DNA from: Deltaproteobacteria bacterium | Lineage (GTDB): Bacteria > Desulfobacterota > Desulfobacteria > Desulfobacterales > B30-G6 | Direction: 5' to 3' | DNA: 17,479 bases | NCBI GenBank assembly: GCA_019313725.1 | Contig: JAFDAT010000030.1 | Coordinates: forward strand, 1 to 17,479 | Part shown: in pieces, positions 7,756 to 14,813 of the stretch | How positions within the stretch are numbered: the first letter of the stretch is position 1 | Layout: each line of letters starts with the position of its first letter | Translations under genes and position numbers: made by a program | Notes under the pieces: generated by a model | Database searches by the model: none | What the model saw: only the letters and a program-made list of their open reading frames with translations | What the model was told of the DNA's origin: nothing

Positions 7756-8144
7756 TTACACTTTCTCCTGTCGATATTTATAGTGCCTGCTCAAAGATGT
7801 CCTGCACACGATTGTTACCGCGAACTTGTTTTAAATATTAGCAATAATGGCAAATTATGTAAAGGAAAATATTTATTCCTATTGGCTATTTTATTGATTT
7901 TTTACAGATCGAATACGTCGTATTTTTATGGCAGCCGTGATGAGGATTCAAGGGGTCGAGGGGTCCAGGATTCAAGTGATAAGGCGGTTAGGTGTCAGCT
8001 TTTATCCGACCATCGTATCATCGCCCATAGCTAACAGCTACAAACAACCCCCTCGAACCCTTGAACCCTTGGATCCTTGGCCCCTTCTCTCAACTGATAA
8101 TAAGCAAAACAAACCTCAAAACAGGCATTAACGTATAATGCGTA
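7756..8144. other. 389-nt intergenic region, AT-rich with one inverted octamer array
   Basis: Between the thiolase stop and the 51-residue membrane protein. The part nearest the small gene (7776-7930) is AT-rich and presumably holds its promoter; a TATAAA at 7777-7782 (minus strand) has no convincing -35 partner. The rest is dominated by the octamer array described separately. I see no convincing ORF, RNA gene or terminator after the thiolase. Confidence 0.6.
7943..8086. repeat. Inverted array of 8-nt units
   Basis: The left arm (7944-7975) reads as consecutive octamers GGATTCAA, GGGGTCGA, GGGGTCCA, GGATTCAA. The right arm (about 8048-8086), read on the other strand, gives GGATCCAA, GGGTTCAA, GGGTTCGA, GGGG. 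Aligned over 28 nt the arms match at 22 positions. About 70 nt of unrelated sequence separate them. This is the same design as the arrays at 1617-1760 and 10104-10178, with different unit sequences. Confidence 0.7.
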
Positions 8145-9431
8145 TTACCGTTCCACAATCATCGCCATGCCCATGCCCCCGCCGATACACATGCTGATGA
8201 GACCCGTGCTGTAATTTTTTCGCTGCATCAAATTCATGCCGCTGATCATCTGACGGGCACCGGTACAGCCGATGGGGTGGCCCAGCGAAATCCCGCTCCC
8301 GACTTCGTTGGGGCGGTCATTTTCAAGGCCAAGCTCACGCATGCAGCCGATAGCCTGGGCAGCAAAGGCTTCGTTCAACTCGATCATATCGATGTCGTTC
8401 AAGGTCATCCCCGTGGTTTTCAGTACTTTACGGATAGCGGGTACCGGCCCGAGCCCCATGAACGCCGGATCGACGCCCCCGGATGCATAAGCCTTTATTT
8501 TAAGAATAATATCAAGCCCCATCTCTTGAGCCTTGTCGGTGCTCATCAACAGCACTGCTGCAGCACCATCATTAATACCCGATGCGTTTCCGGCCGTCAC
8601 CGTTCCGTCCTTTTTGAAGGCGGGGCGCAGTTTGGCCATTTTCTCAAGATTCGTGTCCATGGGTCGTTCATCTGTATCGAACACCGTTTCGCCTTTGCGG
8701 CTCCGGATCACGACCGGTACAATCTCATTGGCAAAGTCGCCGTCCGTCATCGCTTTCCTGGCCCGCTGGTGGCTCAGGACACTGAGTGCATCCTGCTCCT
8801 CTCTCCCGATATCGTACAGGGCGGCGATGTTCTCAGCCGTAAGCCCCATGTGATATCCGTAAAATATTTCATACAATCCATCAAAGACCATGAGGTCATA
8901 GACGTCACCGACGCCGGTGAGCTCCATGCGATGCCCCCACCTGGCTTTGGGAAGCGCCATGGGTACCGTGCTCATGCTCTCCTGTCCGCCGGCGAGGATA
9001 ACATCGGCCTGCCCGGACATGATCGCTGAGGCTCCCAGTGCGATGGCCTTGAGACCTGAGCCGCAGACTTTGTTCATGGTGAATGCCGGGGTCTCTTTGG
9101 GAAGGCCGGCTCGAATCATGGACTGACGGGCCGGATTCTGTCCCTGCGCCGCCTGGAGCACATTGCCCATGATAACTTCATCCACGGCGACAGGCGTGAG
9201 CGTGTCATCCCAGTCAGCATACTTTTCCTCCAGTTCTATAAGCCCGCGGCCCTTGAGTTTATCCGGGGCGAAGGCTTCCATCTGGTCACTCTTTTCGGGG
9301 CGCAGACCGACACGCTGAAAAACATCCTTCATGACCGTCGAGCCCAGTTCCACAACGGGAACACTCTTCAGGCCTCCGCCGAAATTCCCCACCCCAGTTC
9401 TTGAACCACTGACAATTACCACGTCTTTCAT
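8145..9431 (-). CDS. Thiolase (acetyl-CoA acetyltransferase family) with N-terminal insertion
   Basis: Cytoplasmic thiolase that either condenses two acetyl-CoA or cleaves 3-ketoacyl-CoA. The catalytic set is complete: nucleophile Cys123 in NKVCGSGLKAI, NEAF motif at 363-366, His385 in LGHPIGCTGARQ and Cys415 in CIGGGMGMAM. The protein is 428 residues, about 35 longer than usual. The extra length lies between GLRPE and VDEVIMGN (about residues 47-82), so the nucleophile is at 123 instead of about 89. The insert is charged and contains GRGLIELEEKYADWDD. The ATG at 9431 has a strong AGGAGG. It overlaps the stop of the upstream iron-sulfur subunit in an ATGA, so the two are probably translated together. 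Substrate chain length cannot be read from sequence; a role in fatty-acid beta-oxidation or acetoacetyl-CoA metabolism is inferred from the family. Confidence 0.93.
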   Translation of the reverse strand: MKDVVIVSGSRTGVGNFGGGLKSVPVVELGSTVMKDVFQRVGLRPEKSDQMEAFAPDKLKGRGLIELEEKYADWDDTLTPVAVDEVIMGNVLQAAQGQNPARQSMIRAGLPKETPAFTMNKVCGSGLKAIALGASAIMSGQADVILAGGQESMSTVPMALPKARWGHRMELTGVGDVYDLMVFDGLYEIFYGYHMGLTAENIAALYDIGREEQDALSVLSHQRARKAMTDGDFANEIVPVVIRSRKGETVFDTDERPMDTNLEKMAKLRPAFKKDGTVTAGNASGINDGAAAVLLMSTDKAQEMGLDIILKIKAYASGGVDPAFMGLGPVPAIRKVLKTTGMTLNDIDMIELNEAFAAQAIGCMRELGLENDRPNEVGSGISLGHPIGCTGARQMISGMNLMQRKNYSTGLISMCIGGGMGMAMIVER

Positions 9432-10096
9432 GTATCTTCCTCCTTTTGATTTGAATTTACCGCATCTTTCCGGACCACCAGCGCCCCCACGGGACATATC
9501 TCCACGCAGGCCAGGCATTCCCCGCAGAAGACATCCGGATTATCAAACCCGAATGTGCTGATGACCGTTTTAAAACCGCGCCGGGCGAACGTAAACACCG
9601 ATTGACCATTTTTTTGTCGGCACACATGAATGCATTTCCCGCACAGCAAACACCGGTTGGGATAATAGTCCAGACAGGGATGCGTGCGGTCAATGGCCGT
9701 TTCTTTGAGCAGGGTTGCATACGGTGCCGCCTTCAGGCCAACTTTCAGAAACCGGGATAGATTCTGCAGCTCACAATGTTTGTTGGCACTGCAGTTTTTG
9801 CAGTCAATGTCGTGGACCGACAACAACAGACGCAGGGCTGTACGCTGCAAATGCCGAATCTCCGGCGTATCGGTCATGACGGTCATATTTTCCCGGACCC
9901 GGGTTGTACAGGCCATGGCCGGTTTTTTCTCACCATCAATGGCCACCATGCACATCCGGCAGGAGGCGGGAGGTGTCTGCATGCCCTTGACATGGCAAAG
10001 ATTTGGGATATAGATGCCGTTTTCAAGGCAAACGTCAAGCAGCGTCCGCCCCTCTTCGCAGGATATTTTCTTTTCGTCGACGTTAATAAAAATCAT
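9428..10096 (-). CDS. Short NuoG/HoxU-like iron-sulfur subunit (no catalytic domain)
   Basis: A 222-residue electron-transfer subunit matching the N-terminal part of NuoG and of FeFe-hydrogenase or formate dehydrogenase large subunits. Cluster ligands are all visible: a plant-type [2Fe-2S] with Cys34, 46, 49 and 63; a His-ligated [4Fe-4S] with His95, Cys99, 102 and 108 (H-x3-C-x2-C-x5-C); and two ferredoxin-type [4Fe-4S] clusters at Cys149/152/155/159 and Cys191/194/197/201. The molybdopterin or H-cluster domain that would follow in larger homologues is absent, so it resembles HoxU of diaphorase modules. It would carry electrons between the NuoF-like subunit and an unknown partner. The start codon has no visible Shine-Dalgarno; a heptamer repeat begins 7 nt upstream. 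Its stop overlaps the thiolase start. Confidence 0.9.
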   Translation of the reverse strand: MIFINVDEKKISCEEGRTLLDVCLENGIYIPNLCHVKGMQTPPASCRMCMVAIDGEKKPAMACTTRVRENMTVMTDTPEIRHLQRTALRLLLSVHDIDCKNCSANKHCELQNLSRFLKVGLKAAPYATLLKETAIDRTHPCLDYYPNRCLLCGKCIHVCRQKNGQSVFTFARRGFKTVISTFGFDNPDVFCGECLACVEICPVGALVVRKDAVNSNQKEEDT

Positions 10097-10103
10097 ATCT
10101 ATC

Positions 10104-10178
10104 GTGTTAGGTTTTACGTGTTAGGTTTTACGTGTTACGTTTTTGCATCATGCCGCTTAAAACGTAAAACATAAAACG
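10104..10178. repeat. Inverted array of 7-nt units inside the redox operon
   Basis: Left arm (10104-10145): GTGTTAG, GTTTTAC, GTGTTAG, GTTTTAC, GTGTTAC, GTTTTTG. This includes an exact 14-nt direct repeat GTGTTAGGTTTTAC. Right arm (10156-10178): CTTAAAAC, GTAAAAC, ATAAAAC, complementary to the GTTTTAC units, so the transcript can fold back. It fills most of the 140-nt gap between the NuoF-like gene and the HoxU-like gene and ends 7 nt before the latter's ATG. Confidence 0.75.
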
Positions 10179-10236
10179 ATTTTTCAATGATGCATACAGT
10201 TCTGATAAAGGCCGTAAGTTCAATCTCTCCCCGGCT

Positions 10237-12162
10237 TCATTCCTTATCCAGACGTTCGACAACCGGCACCCCTTCGGCCGGAGAAATGCGCCTGACGGCG
10301 TCATATTCAGGCGGACACACCACTTTGCACTCACCGCACTTAACACACAGTTGCTGGTCGATACCTTTTTTCCGTGTGCGCGTGGTAAAAATGGCGTCCA
10401 CCGGGCAGCACCCCACGCAGACATCACAACCCCTGGCACATGTTTCCAGATCAATGTAAAAAGCGGTGAGATCTCTACAGGTCGTACCAGGGCATTTTTT
10501 GTGGTCCACATGGGCCAGGTACTCATCTTCAAAATATTTCAGCGAAGTCATCACGGGGTTGGGGGCTGTTCGCCCGAGGCCGCACAGCGAGCCCTCGCTG
10601 ACAGCCCGGCTGAGATCCTTCAGGCAGCTCAAGTCCTCCCGACTCCCCTCCCCTTTGGTTATCCGTGAAAGGATATCCAGGAGGTGGCGGGTACCTATTC
10701 TGCAAAAGGTGCACTTTCCGCACGATTCGTTCTGGGTGAAATCCAGAAAATACCTGGACACATCGACGACACAGGAATCTTCGTCCATGACCACCATGCC
10801 GCCGGAACCCATCATGGCACCCGCTTCGTTCAGTGAGTCGAAATCGATCGGCGTGTCCAGAAATTCTTCCGGCAGGCACCCCCCGGAGGGCCCTCCGATC
10901 TGGACCGCCTTGAATTTTTTCTGGTTGGGAATTCCGCCGCAGATGTCGAATATCAACGTCCGCAGGGTCACGCCCATGGATATCTCCACAAGACCGGGAT
11001 GAACCACCTCTCCAACCACTGAAAATACAGTGGTTCCCGGACTGCCCGGGGTACCGATGCCCCTGAACCATTCTGCGCCCTTTTCGATAATCGGTGGAAC
11101 GGTCGTCAGTGTCTTGACATTGTTGATAACGGTCGGCAAACCGTACAGACCGCTCTCTACCGGGAAAGGGGGGCGGTAAACCGGCATACCGCGAGCACCC
11201 TCTATGGATTGGATCAATGCAGTTTCCTCGCCACACACAAAGGCGCCGGATCCCTGAAAGACTTCGATGTCGAAATGAAGTGCGGAACCCAGAATGCAAT
11301 CGCCCAGCAAACCCGTTTCCCTGGCCTGACAAATGGCCTTGCCGACGATATCGACAGCCAGCGGGTATTCCGCCCTGACATAGACAATGCCTTTTTCCGC
11401 ACCCACGGCACGGGCACAGATGGCCATCCCTTCGATCACCTGGTGCGGATTGCTTTCGAGAATAGTGCGATCCATGTAAGCACCGGGATCGCCTTCGTCG
11501 GCATTGCAGATCAGGATTTTATCCCCGCCGTCAGCCTGGGCCGCCAGTTCCCACTTTTCACCCGTGGGGAACCCCGCCCCGCCCCTTCCGCGAAGGCCCG
11601 ACGCCTTGATCTCCTGCCGGATGTCCGCGGGTTCCATCTCAAGGGCTCTTGCCAGACTTGCGTACCCGTCTTTGAGGATGTATTCATCGATACTCTCCGG
11701 ATCGATTTGACCGCAAAGCCTGGTTACGATACGGGTTTCCTTGCTGAAACGTGAAAACTCCATCACCCACGGAATCATTTCGTTCTCAACGGTGGCGCCC
11801 AGAATGTGTTCGAAACGGGGATCGCCCTCTTCCAGAAACAACTTTACGAGCATCTTGGCTTTCCCCGGGCTGACATTCGGATAGAGAATCGGAGAGAAAC
11901 CGGAATCCGGATGGTCGATCACCACAACAGGTTCCGCATAGCAGTGCCCGTTGCAGCCCACCGGATGCACGACAGCCGCAATACCCCGCTCCAGAATCGC
12001 CTCTTCAAAGGCCTTCTTCGTCTCCAGAGCACCGGCAGCAATGCCGCAGGTTGCCATACCGAGATGGACCGTCGGGACAGCCTGTTTTTCAACACTTGCC
12101 CGGCGCCCTGCGGCGGCATCATGAATCTCCTGAAACACGGCCTTCGGATTCTTTACACGCAT
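10237..12162 (-). CDS. NuoF/HydB-like NADH-binding flavo-iron-sulfur subunit with extra ferredoxin domains
   Basis: A 641-residue subunit expected to oxidise or reduce NAD(H) through FMN. Domains in order: a thioredoxin-like [2Fe-2S] domain (Cys39 in ATCGIAAGA, then Cys70-x3-Cys74); the NuoF core with GRGGAGFPTG (192-201) and CNADEGDPGAYMDR (219-232) for FMN/NADH; the [4Fe-4S] ligands Cys481/484/487 and Cys527; then a C-terminal pair of [4Fe-4S] motifs. The first of that pair is Cys575-x3-Cys579-x2-Cys582-x3-Cys586, with one residue more than usual between its first two cysteines; the second, Cys606/609/612/616, is standard. This layout matches HydB/HndC of multimeric hydrogenases and BamH-type proteins more than plain NuoF. 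The ATG at 12162 starts 1 nt after the NuoE-like stop; a longer in-frame start would overlap that gene by about 160 nt and is rejected. Confidence 0.93.
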   Translation of the reverse strand: MRVKNPKAVFQEIHDAAAGRRASVEKQAVPTVHLGMATCGIAAGALETKKAFEEAILERGIAAVVHPVGCNGHCYAEPVVVIDHPDSGFSPILYPNVSPGKAKMLVKLFLEEGDPRFEHILGATVENEMIPWVMEFSRFSKETRIVTRLCGQIDPESIDEYILKDGYASLARALEMEPADIRQEIKASGLRGRGGAGFPTGEKWELAAQADGGDKILICNADEGDPGAYMDRTILESNPHQVIEGMAICARAVGAEKGIVYVRAEYPLAVDIVGKAICQARETGLLGDCILGSALHFDIEVFQGSGAFVCGEETALIQSIEGARGMPVYRPPFPVESGLYGLPTVINNVKTLTTVPPIIEKGAEWFRGIGTPGSPGTTVFSVVGEVVHPGLVEISMGVTLRTLIFDICGGIPNQKKFKAVQIGGPSGGCLPEEFLDTPIDFDSLNEAGAMMGSGGMVVMDEDSCVVDVSRYFLDFTQNESCGKCTFCRIGTRHLLDILSRITKGEGSREDLSCLKDLSRAVSEGSLCGLGRTAPNPVMTSLKYFEDEYLAHVDHKKCPGTTCRDLTAFYIDLETCARGCDVCVGCCPVDAIFTTRTRKKGIDQQLCVKCGECKVVCPPEYDAVRRISPAEGVPVVERLDKE

Positions 12163-12163
12163 G

Positions 12164-12694
12164 TTATCCGTCTTGCTCCTTTTTGCCGGCCCGCTGACGC
12201 ATCTCTTTCTCCACCTCGATACGCAGGACAAGTCCCTCGACCTTGCTTGGTGCCATGCCGCCGTGAACCGTTTCTCCGACCAGCGCCACAGGCGCCAGGG
12301 CACAGCAGCCGATACAGGCAACTTTCTCTATGCTGAATTCCTGATCAGGTGTTGTTTCACCCTCCTTGATCTCCAGTTTTCTTTCGAAGTTCTCAAGGAT
12401 GATATCGCCACCCCTGACATGGCAGGCAGTTCCCAGGCATACCTTGATGGGGTGTCTGCCGGGTGGATGGAATCGAAACTGATTGTAAAAAGTGGCCACA
12501 CCGAAAACCTCCGCAGATGGGATCTCCAGGTGGCGGCCCACAATTTCAAGAGCACCTTTTGGCAGATATTGATACTTTTCCTGGATCATCTGCAGAATCG
12601 GGATGAGGCTGCCCCGTTCCCGGCCAAACACGCCCAAGCGGCCTTCGATATCGCGGAGCATCTTCGTTTCATCGATATTATCGTTCTGGTCCAT
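12164..12694 (-). CDS. NuoE/HydC-like [2Fe-2S] subunit
   Basis: A 176-residue thioredoxin-fold subunit, the usual partner of NuoF-like flavoproteins in complex I, bifurcating hydrogenases and related enzymes. The [2Fe-2S] ligands are Cys86-x4-Cys91 (VCLGTACHVRGG) and Cys127-x3-Cys131 (ACIGCCALAP). The helical N-terminal segment and the VFGVATFYNQF motif near 63-73 are characteristic. Length is normal for the family. The ATG is preceded by GGGAAG at 7 nt; this site is formed by the end of a tandem repeat unit. It is the first gene of the redox cluster, 1 nt upstream of the NuoF-like gene. A 248-nt gap containing the tandem repeats separates it from the cyclic-nucleotide-binding-like gene. Confidence 0.93.
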   Translation of the reverse strand: MDQNDNIDETKMLRDIEGRLGVFGRERGSLIPILQMIQEKYQYLPKGALEIVGRHLEIPSAEVFGVATFYNQFRFHPPGRHPIKVCLGTACHVRGGDIILENFERKLEIKEGETTPDQEFSIEKVACIGCCALAPVALVGETVHGGMAPSKVEGLVLRIEVEKEMRQRAGKKEQDG

Positions 12695-12704
12695 AAATCA
12701 ACTT

Positions 12705-12917
12705 CCCGCCAATTTTGCCTACACGCGCCGGAGGCTCTCACAGGCAAGGCATCCAAGGGTGAAGTCGTAGTTTTTTTCTACTTCGATCCCTTGGTAACAC
12801 AGCATAGAATTGCCTCCCGCCAATTTTGCCTGCACGCCCTGGAGGCTTTCATAGGCAAGGCATCCGAGGGTGAAGTCGTAGTTTTTTTCTACTTCGAACC
12901 CTTGGTAACACAGCATA
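12705..12917. repeat. Tandem pair of 102-nt repeats, period 111
   Basis: Copy A is 12705-12806 and copy B is 12816-12917, with a 9-nt spacer (GAATTGCCT). They differ at 7 of 102 positions. Because the period is 37 codons, reading frames stay open through both copies on both strands. On the minus strand copy B reads MLCYQGFEVEKNYDFTLGCL and onward, and copy A repeats it nearly unchanged before stopping at about 12719. Each unit contains a small hairpin (GTAG, seven T, CTAC) at 12767-12781 and 12878-12892. On the minus strand an ATG opens each unit with GGAGG 7 nt before it. The end of copy A runs into the NuoE-like start with GGGAAG in the same relative place. I cannot tell whether the 65-residue frame (12916-12719) is a real peptide. 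Confidence 0.85.
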
Positions 12918-12934
12918 TGGAAGCCTCCAGGGCG
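12835..12934 (-). promoter_or_regulatory. Potential long hairpin sequestering a ribosome-binding site
   Basis: The plus-strand segment 12835-12852 and the segment 12917-12934 are inverted copies matching at 17 of 18 positions. In the minus-strand transcript the 5' arm (12934 to 12917) contains the GGAGG that precedes the ATG at 12916. The 3' arm (12852 to 12835) lies 64 nt further on within repeat copy B. Pairing would hide that ribosome-binding site, with the small GTAG/CTAC hairpin inside the loop. Position, between the cyclic-nucleotide-binding-like gene and the redox operon, fits a leader or attenuation role; this is inference from base pairing only. Confidence 0.4.
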
Positions 12935-12942
12935 GGTAATAA

Positions 12943-13410
12943 TTAGATTTTTTCCATGGCGCCATACGCCGCCTGAATCCTGTCACGCAACAGAAAGCAA
13001 AGCCTCTCCATCACGCGCAGACCCAGCTCCGTGTTGCTGAGCATGATGTGTCTCAACTCCGCGCCATCGATGGATATGATTTCGGTCGGCTTTTGACAAT
13101 AGGCTGATGACATCAGGATGTGCGTCTCTCCCAGCAGGTTTGACCAACACCCCAGAAAGCGCCCCTTGCCCAGCATATCGATCACGACCCTGCCGGCCCT
13201 GCCTCCGAGATCGGTGGAGCGCTCCAAGGATACATGGCCGCTGACAATGATATGGATATGTTTCCCGAAATCACCTTGCTGAAAAACATGCCGCCCGGCC
13301 TCCAGCGTGACCAGATGCCCTATGTCAGCTATCTCAGCGATGACACTTTCTTCGAAGTCCTTAAAAAAACGACTGTCTTTCAACGCCTTGGCGACCACGG
13401 ATGTTTTCAT
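12943..13410 (-). CDS. Single-domain cyclic-nucleotide-binding-like (Crp/Fnr sensor-type) protein
   Basis: A 155-residue protein consisting of one cNMP-binding beta-barrel (about residues 15-125: FFKDFEESVIAEIA, then VFQQGDFGKHIHIIVSGHVSLE) and a C-terminal helix. There is no helix-turn-helix, so it is not a standard Crp/Fnr transcription factor. The phosphate-binding cassette is degenerate: instead of the usual FGE...R-x-A it reads FLGCWSNLLGETHILMSSAYC, with no obvious ligand-binding arginine. It may bind another ligand or only mediate protein contacts. The ATG at 13410 overlaps the rarA stop in an ATGA. Upstream sequence is purine-rich but has no clean Shine-Dalgarno, consistent with coupling. 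An upstream in-frame start would overlap rarA and is not favoured. Function unknown. Confidence 0.85.
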   Translation of the reverse strand: MKTSVVAKALKDSRFFKDFEESVIAEIADIGHLVTLEAGRHVFQQGDFGKHIHIIVSGHVSLERSTDLGGRAGRVVIDMLGKGRFLGCWSNLLGETHILMSSAYCQKPTEIISIDGAELRHIMLSNTELGLRVMERLCFLLRDRIQAAYGAMEKI

Positions 13411-14813
13411 AATTTTCTTCTTTCCCCTGAATCGGGTGTCTTGCCGGATTTCACCTGTGGGGCCTGTTCTTCTCTCAGCTGCCGCCAAAACTCCAGGCGT
13501 TTTCGGATGGTGTGCTCGAATCCGCGATCGGCCGGTTCGTAGAATCTGTGCTGCCGTATCGCTCGCGGAAGGTATTCCTGGGCCACGAAGGCATCTTTAT
13601 AATCGTGGGCATACCGGTACCCTTTGCCGTACCCTATTTCCGCCATCAGCTTGGTAGGAGCATTGCGAACATGCAGCGGTGTCGCCAGGCTGCCTGTATC
13701 GGCTATAGTTTTACGGGCCTTGCTGTATGCCTTGTAAACACTGTTGCTCTTGGGCGCCGTAGCAAGGTAAATAGCGCTTTGAACCAGAGCAAGTTCCCCT
13801 TCCGGAGAGCCTAAAAACCGGTATCCCTCCATGCCGTTCAGAGCGATATTCAGCGCATGGGGGTCCGCCATACCGATGTCTTCGGTGGCAAAACGCACCA
13901 TCCGCCGGGCGACATAGAGCGGCTCCTCTCCCGCTAAAAGCATTCTGCCCAGCCAATAGACCGCCGCATCCGGGTCGCTGCCGCGCAGGCTTTTGTGGAA
14001 CGCGGAAATCAGGTTGTAGTGTTCCTCACCGGATTTATCATACTGCAGCGCTTTTTTCTGCAGTGCAATTTCCAGGCTGGGCAGCGTAATCTTCCTTCTG
14101 TCATTTGATTCCGGACGGACATGCCCTTCATCGGCAGCAAGGCCGGCTGCCAGTTCAAGACTGTTCAAGGCCATTCTGGCATCCCCATCCGCGATGGACA
14201 CAAGATAGTTCAAAGCATCCTCTGAAATGTCGAGTCCCTCATTTCCAAGCCCCATCACCTTTTCATCGAGGGCATTTACGAGAATGCGCCGGATGTCCTG
14301 TTCCGAAAGAGCCGCCAATACGATGACCCGGCAACGGGAAATCAGCGGAGGGATAACCTCGAAGGACGGGTTCTCCGTGGTTGCACCTATCAACGTGATC
14401 AGCCCGCTCTCCACATGATGAAGGAATGCATCCTGCTGTGCCTTGTTGAAGCGGTGAATTTCATCCACAAACAGCACGGTATTCTGCCGATAAAGGCTCT
14501 GGTGGTCCTTGGCAATGTTTATGACCGAGCGGATTTCCTTTACGCCGGAGAGGACCGCTGAAAAATGGATGAAGTGGGCACTGGTTTCAGCGGCCATGAG
14601 TTTTGCAAGGGTTGTTTTTCCGCACCCGGGGGGGCCCCACAGGATCATCGAAAAAAGCTTGTCCTGTTCAATCGCCTGACGAACCAGCCGTCCCTCCCCC
14701 AGGGTATCGCGCTGCCCGACGAAATCCTCGATGCGCTTGGGGCGCATGCGCTCAGCCAACGGCTGGGTCACCCGCGAAGCCTCGCGTGCGCTGTATTCGA
14801 ACAGATCGTTCAC
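13407..14813 (-). CDS. rarA: Replication-associated recombination protein A (RarA/MgsA AAA+ ATPase)
   Basis: AAA+ ATPase related to eukaryotic Mgs1/WRNIP1 and to clamp-loader subunits, acting at stalled replication forks. The sequence shows the family opening PLAERMRPKRIEDFVGQ (18-34), Walker A GPPGCGKT (60-67), Walker B VLFVDEIHRF (113-122), sensor 1 GATTENPS (143-150) and the arginine-containing PLISRCRV. The C-terminal tetramerisation region has YWLGRMLLAGEEPLYVARRM and KGYRYAHDYKDAFVAQEYLP. Length is 468, slightly long because of a charged C-terminal tail. The start is GTG at 14811-14813, within the GTGA that also forms the der stop; AAAGGG lies a few nt before. Downstream, its own stop overlaps the next gene. 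The gene is therefore locked in a der-rarA-CNBD chain. Confidence 0.95.
   Translation of the reverse strand: MNDLFEYSAREASRVTQPLAERMRPKRIEDFVGQRDTLGEGRLVRQAIEQDKLFSMILWGPPGCGKTTLAKLMAAETSAHFIHFSAVLSGVKEIRSVINIAKDHQSLYRQNTVLFVDEIHRFNKAQQDAFLHHVESGLITLIGATTENPSFEVIPPLISRCRVIVLAALSEQDIRRILVNALDEKVMGLGNEGLDISEDALNYLVSIADGDARMALNSLELAAGLAADEGHVRPESNDRRKITLPSLEIALQKKALQYDKSGEEHYNLISAFHKSLRGSDPDAAVYWLGRMLLAGEEPLYVARRMVRFATEDIGMADPHALNIALNGMEGYRFLGSPEGELALVQSAIYLATAPKSNSVYKAYSKARKTIADTGSLATPLHVRNAPTKLMAEIGYGKGYRYAHDYKDAFVAQEYLPRAIRQHRFYEPADRGFEHTIRKRLEFWRQLREEQAPQVKSGKTPDSGERRKL

Noticed and set aside
8277..9029. Plus-strand open frame of 250 codons opposite the thiolase
   Set aside because: Antisense shadow of a well-supported gene; no domain pattern in the translation and no credible context.
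10237..12321. Longer NuoF-like protein starting at 12321
   Set aside because: The added 53 residues would lie inside the NuoE-like gene and look non-homologous (rich in Arg, Ser, Trp). The ATG at 12162 gives the usual N-terminus.
12705..12917. CRISPR-like array
   Set aside because: Only two long (102-nt) near-identical units with a 9-nt spacer. There are no short repeats with unique spacers and no cas genes.
12161..12946. Plus-strand open frame of 261 codons spanning the NuoE-like gene and the tandem repeats
   Set aside because: Most of it is antisense to the NuoE-like gene. It stays open across the repeats only because their period is a multiple of three. The repetition in its C-terminus comes from the DNA repeat, not from protein evidence.
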